Below are positions 63,509-64,000 of a stretch of DNA of 64,000 bases, piece by piece (the stretch's first letter is position 1; every line of letters starts with the position of its first letter). The notes under the pieces are model-generated. The model saw only the letters and a program-made list of their open reading frames with translations, was not told the origin of the DNA and did no database searches. The position numbers were made by a program, and so were the translations under genes. The stretch is from Enchytraeus crypticus (lineage: Eukaryota > Annelida > Clitellata > Enchytraeida > Enchytraeidae): NCBI GenBank assembly GCA_905160935.1, contig CAJHZI010000825.1:2501-66500 (forward strand), written 5' to 3'.

Positions 63509-64000
63509 TCAGTCATGCATGTCTCGAGATTTACAAAATTGTAACCTACTTACGAGGTGCATGTAGGTAGCTTGTAGTGTATTTAACGTTAAGGTTCAGA
63601 AGCACATGTCTTCTCTTCAATACGACTCGACTTACTCATGCTACTCTTACTATGATTAAGTTAACTTGTTTTTCTTAACTTAGCAATCAAGTATTGAATC
63701 CACAATATTTCAACATCATTATGACATGTTAGTTTTTAAATGGAAATGTGGGTTTAACGTCAACGTCAGAAGCCTAAAGGGCTTCTCTTCAATACGTCAG
63801 TTGTACGGGAGTACATTGAAAGGTGAATGCCCGAGATGTTACTCTCTGATCAGCTCAACATGGAGTTGATCCCTAAATAACGAAAACTATAAAAGCTGCT
63901 ACTAAGAAAGGTAACCATGTAGCACATGAGATTTCTCGTGTAACTTTTCGGAATAATATAACAGCTAGTCACGTATATTCACTTTATATTATATGCATGA

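Overview
The window is animal nuclear DNA: AT-rich, intron-bearing and very dense in retrotransposons. Exons are short with GT-AG borders, and the repeats include RLE-type, RTE-like, CR1/L2-like and Penelope-like retroelements, a mariner relic, a tRNA-derived SINE and many (TA)n tracts. The content fits a bilaterian invertebrate, perhaps a lophotrochozoan, but the phylum cannot be fixed from this sequence alone.

Host gene. One plus-strand gene runs from about 6.8 kb to 55.3 kb. I can place 12 exons whose reading phases all agree. Six exons each encode an LDL-receptor class A (LDLa) repeat (6843-26476). Six more encode a pentameric (Cys-loop) ligand-gated ion channel: N-terminal helix and first strands, a 45-nt exon with an apparent GC donor, the loop-A region, the Cys-loop, TM1-TM2, then TM3-TM4 with the stop (27310-55308). 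The last LDLa exon splices in frame (phase 1) to the first channel exon, so the product appears to be a channel subunit with an extracellular LDLa array. The 5' end (signal peptide) was not found. The introns are filled with mobile elements.

Polinton/Maverick. A 15,848-bp element occupies the intron between the Cys-loop exon and the TM1-TM2 exon (34908-50755). It has a 6-bp target duplication (CATAAC) and about 818-bp terminal inverted repeats whose outer 192 bp are themselves palindromic. It carries a double-jelly-roll-type major capsid protein, a packaging ATPase, a chromodomain integrase, a protein-primed family-B DNA polymerase (frameshifted, with an HNH-like insert and four short repeats), two zinc-binding proteins, an H-type-lectin-like protein, a spliced acidic zinc-ribbon protein and several small membrane or virion proteins. 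No adenovirus-type protease was seen. All 15 unspliced genes start in the context TAAATG, which resembles the poxvirus late-promoter/start motif. The one spliced gene does not.

Flanks. 1-6.2 kb holds an RLE-type LINE with an intact 1,129-codon frame between two 3' fragments of a related element in opposite orientations. 7.3-10.4 kb is an L2/CR1-like relic split by an RTE-like insertion with a 12-bp target duplication. 56.3-60.4 kb is a diverged tandem duplication of repeat-derived sequence. The last 3.5 kb is mostly noncoding, with a candidate minus-strand exon at 63185-63351.
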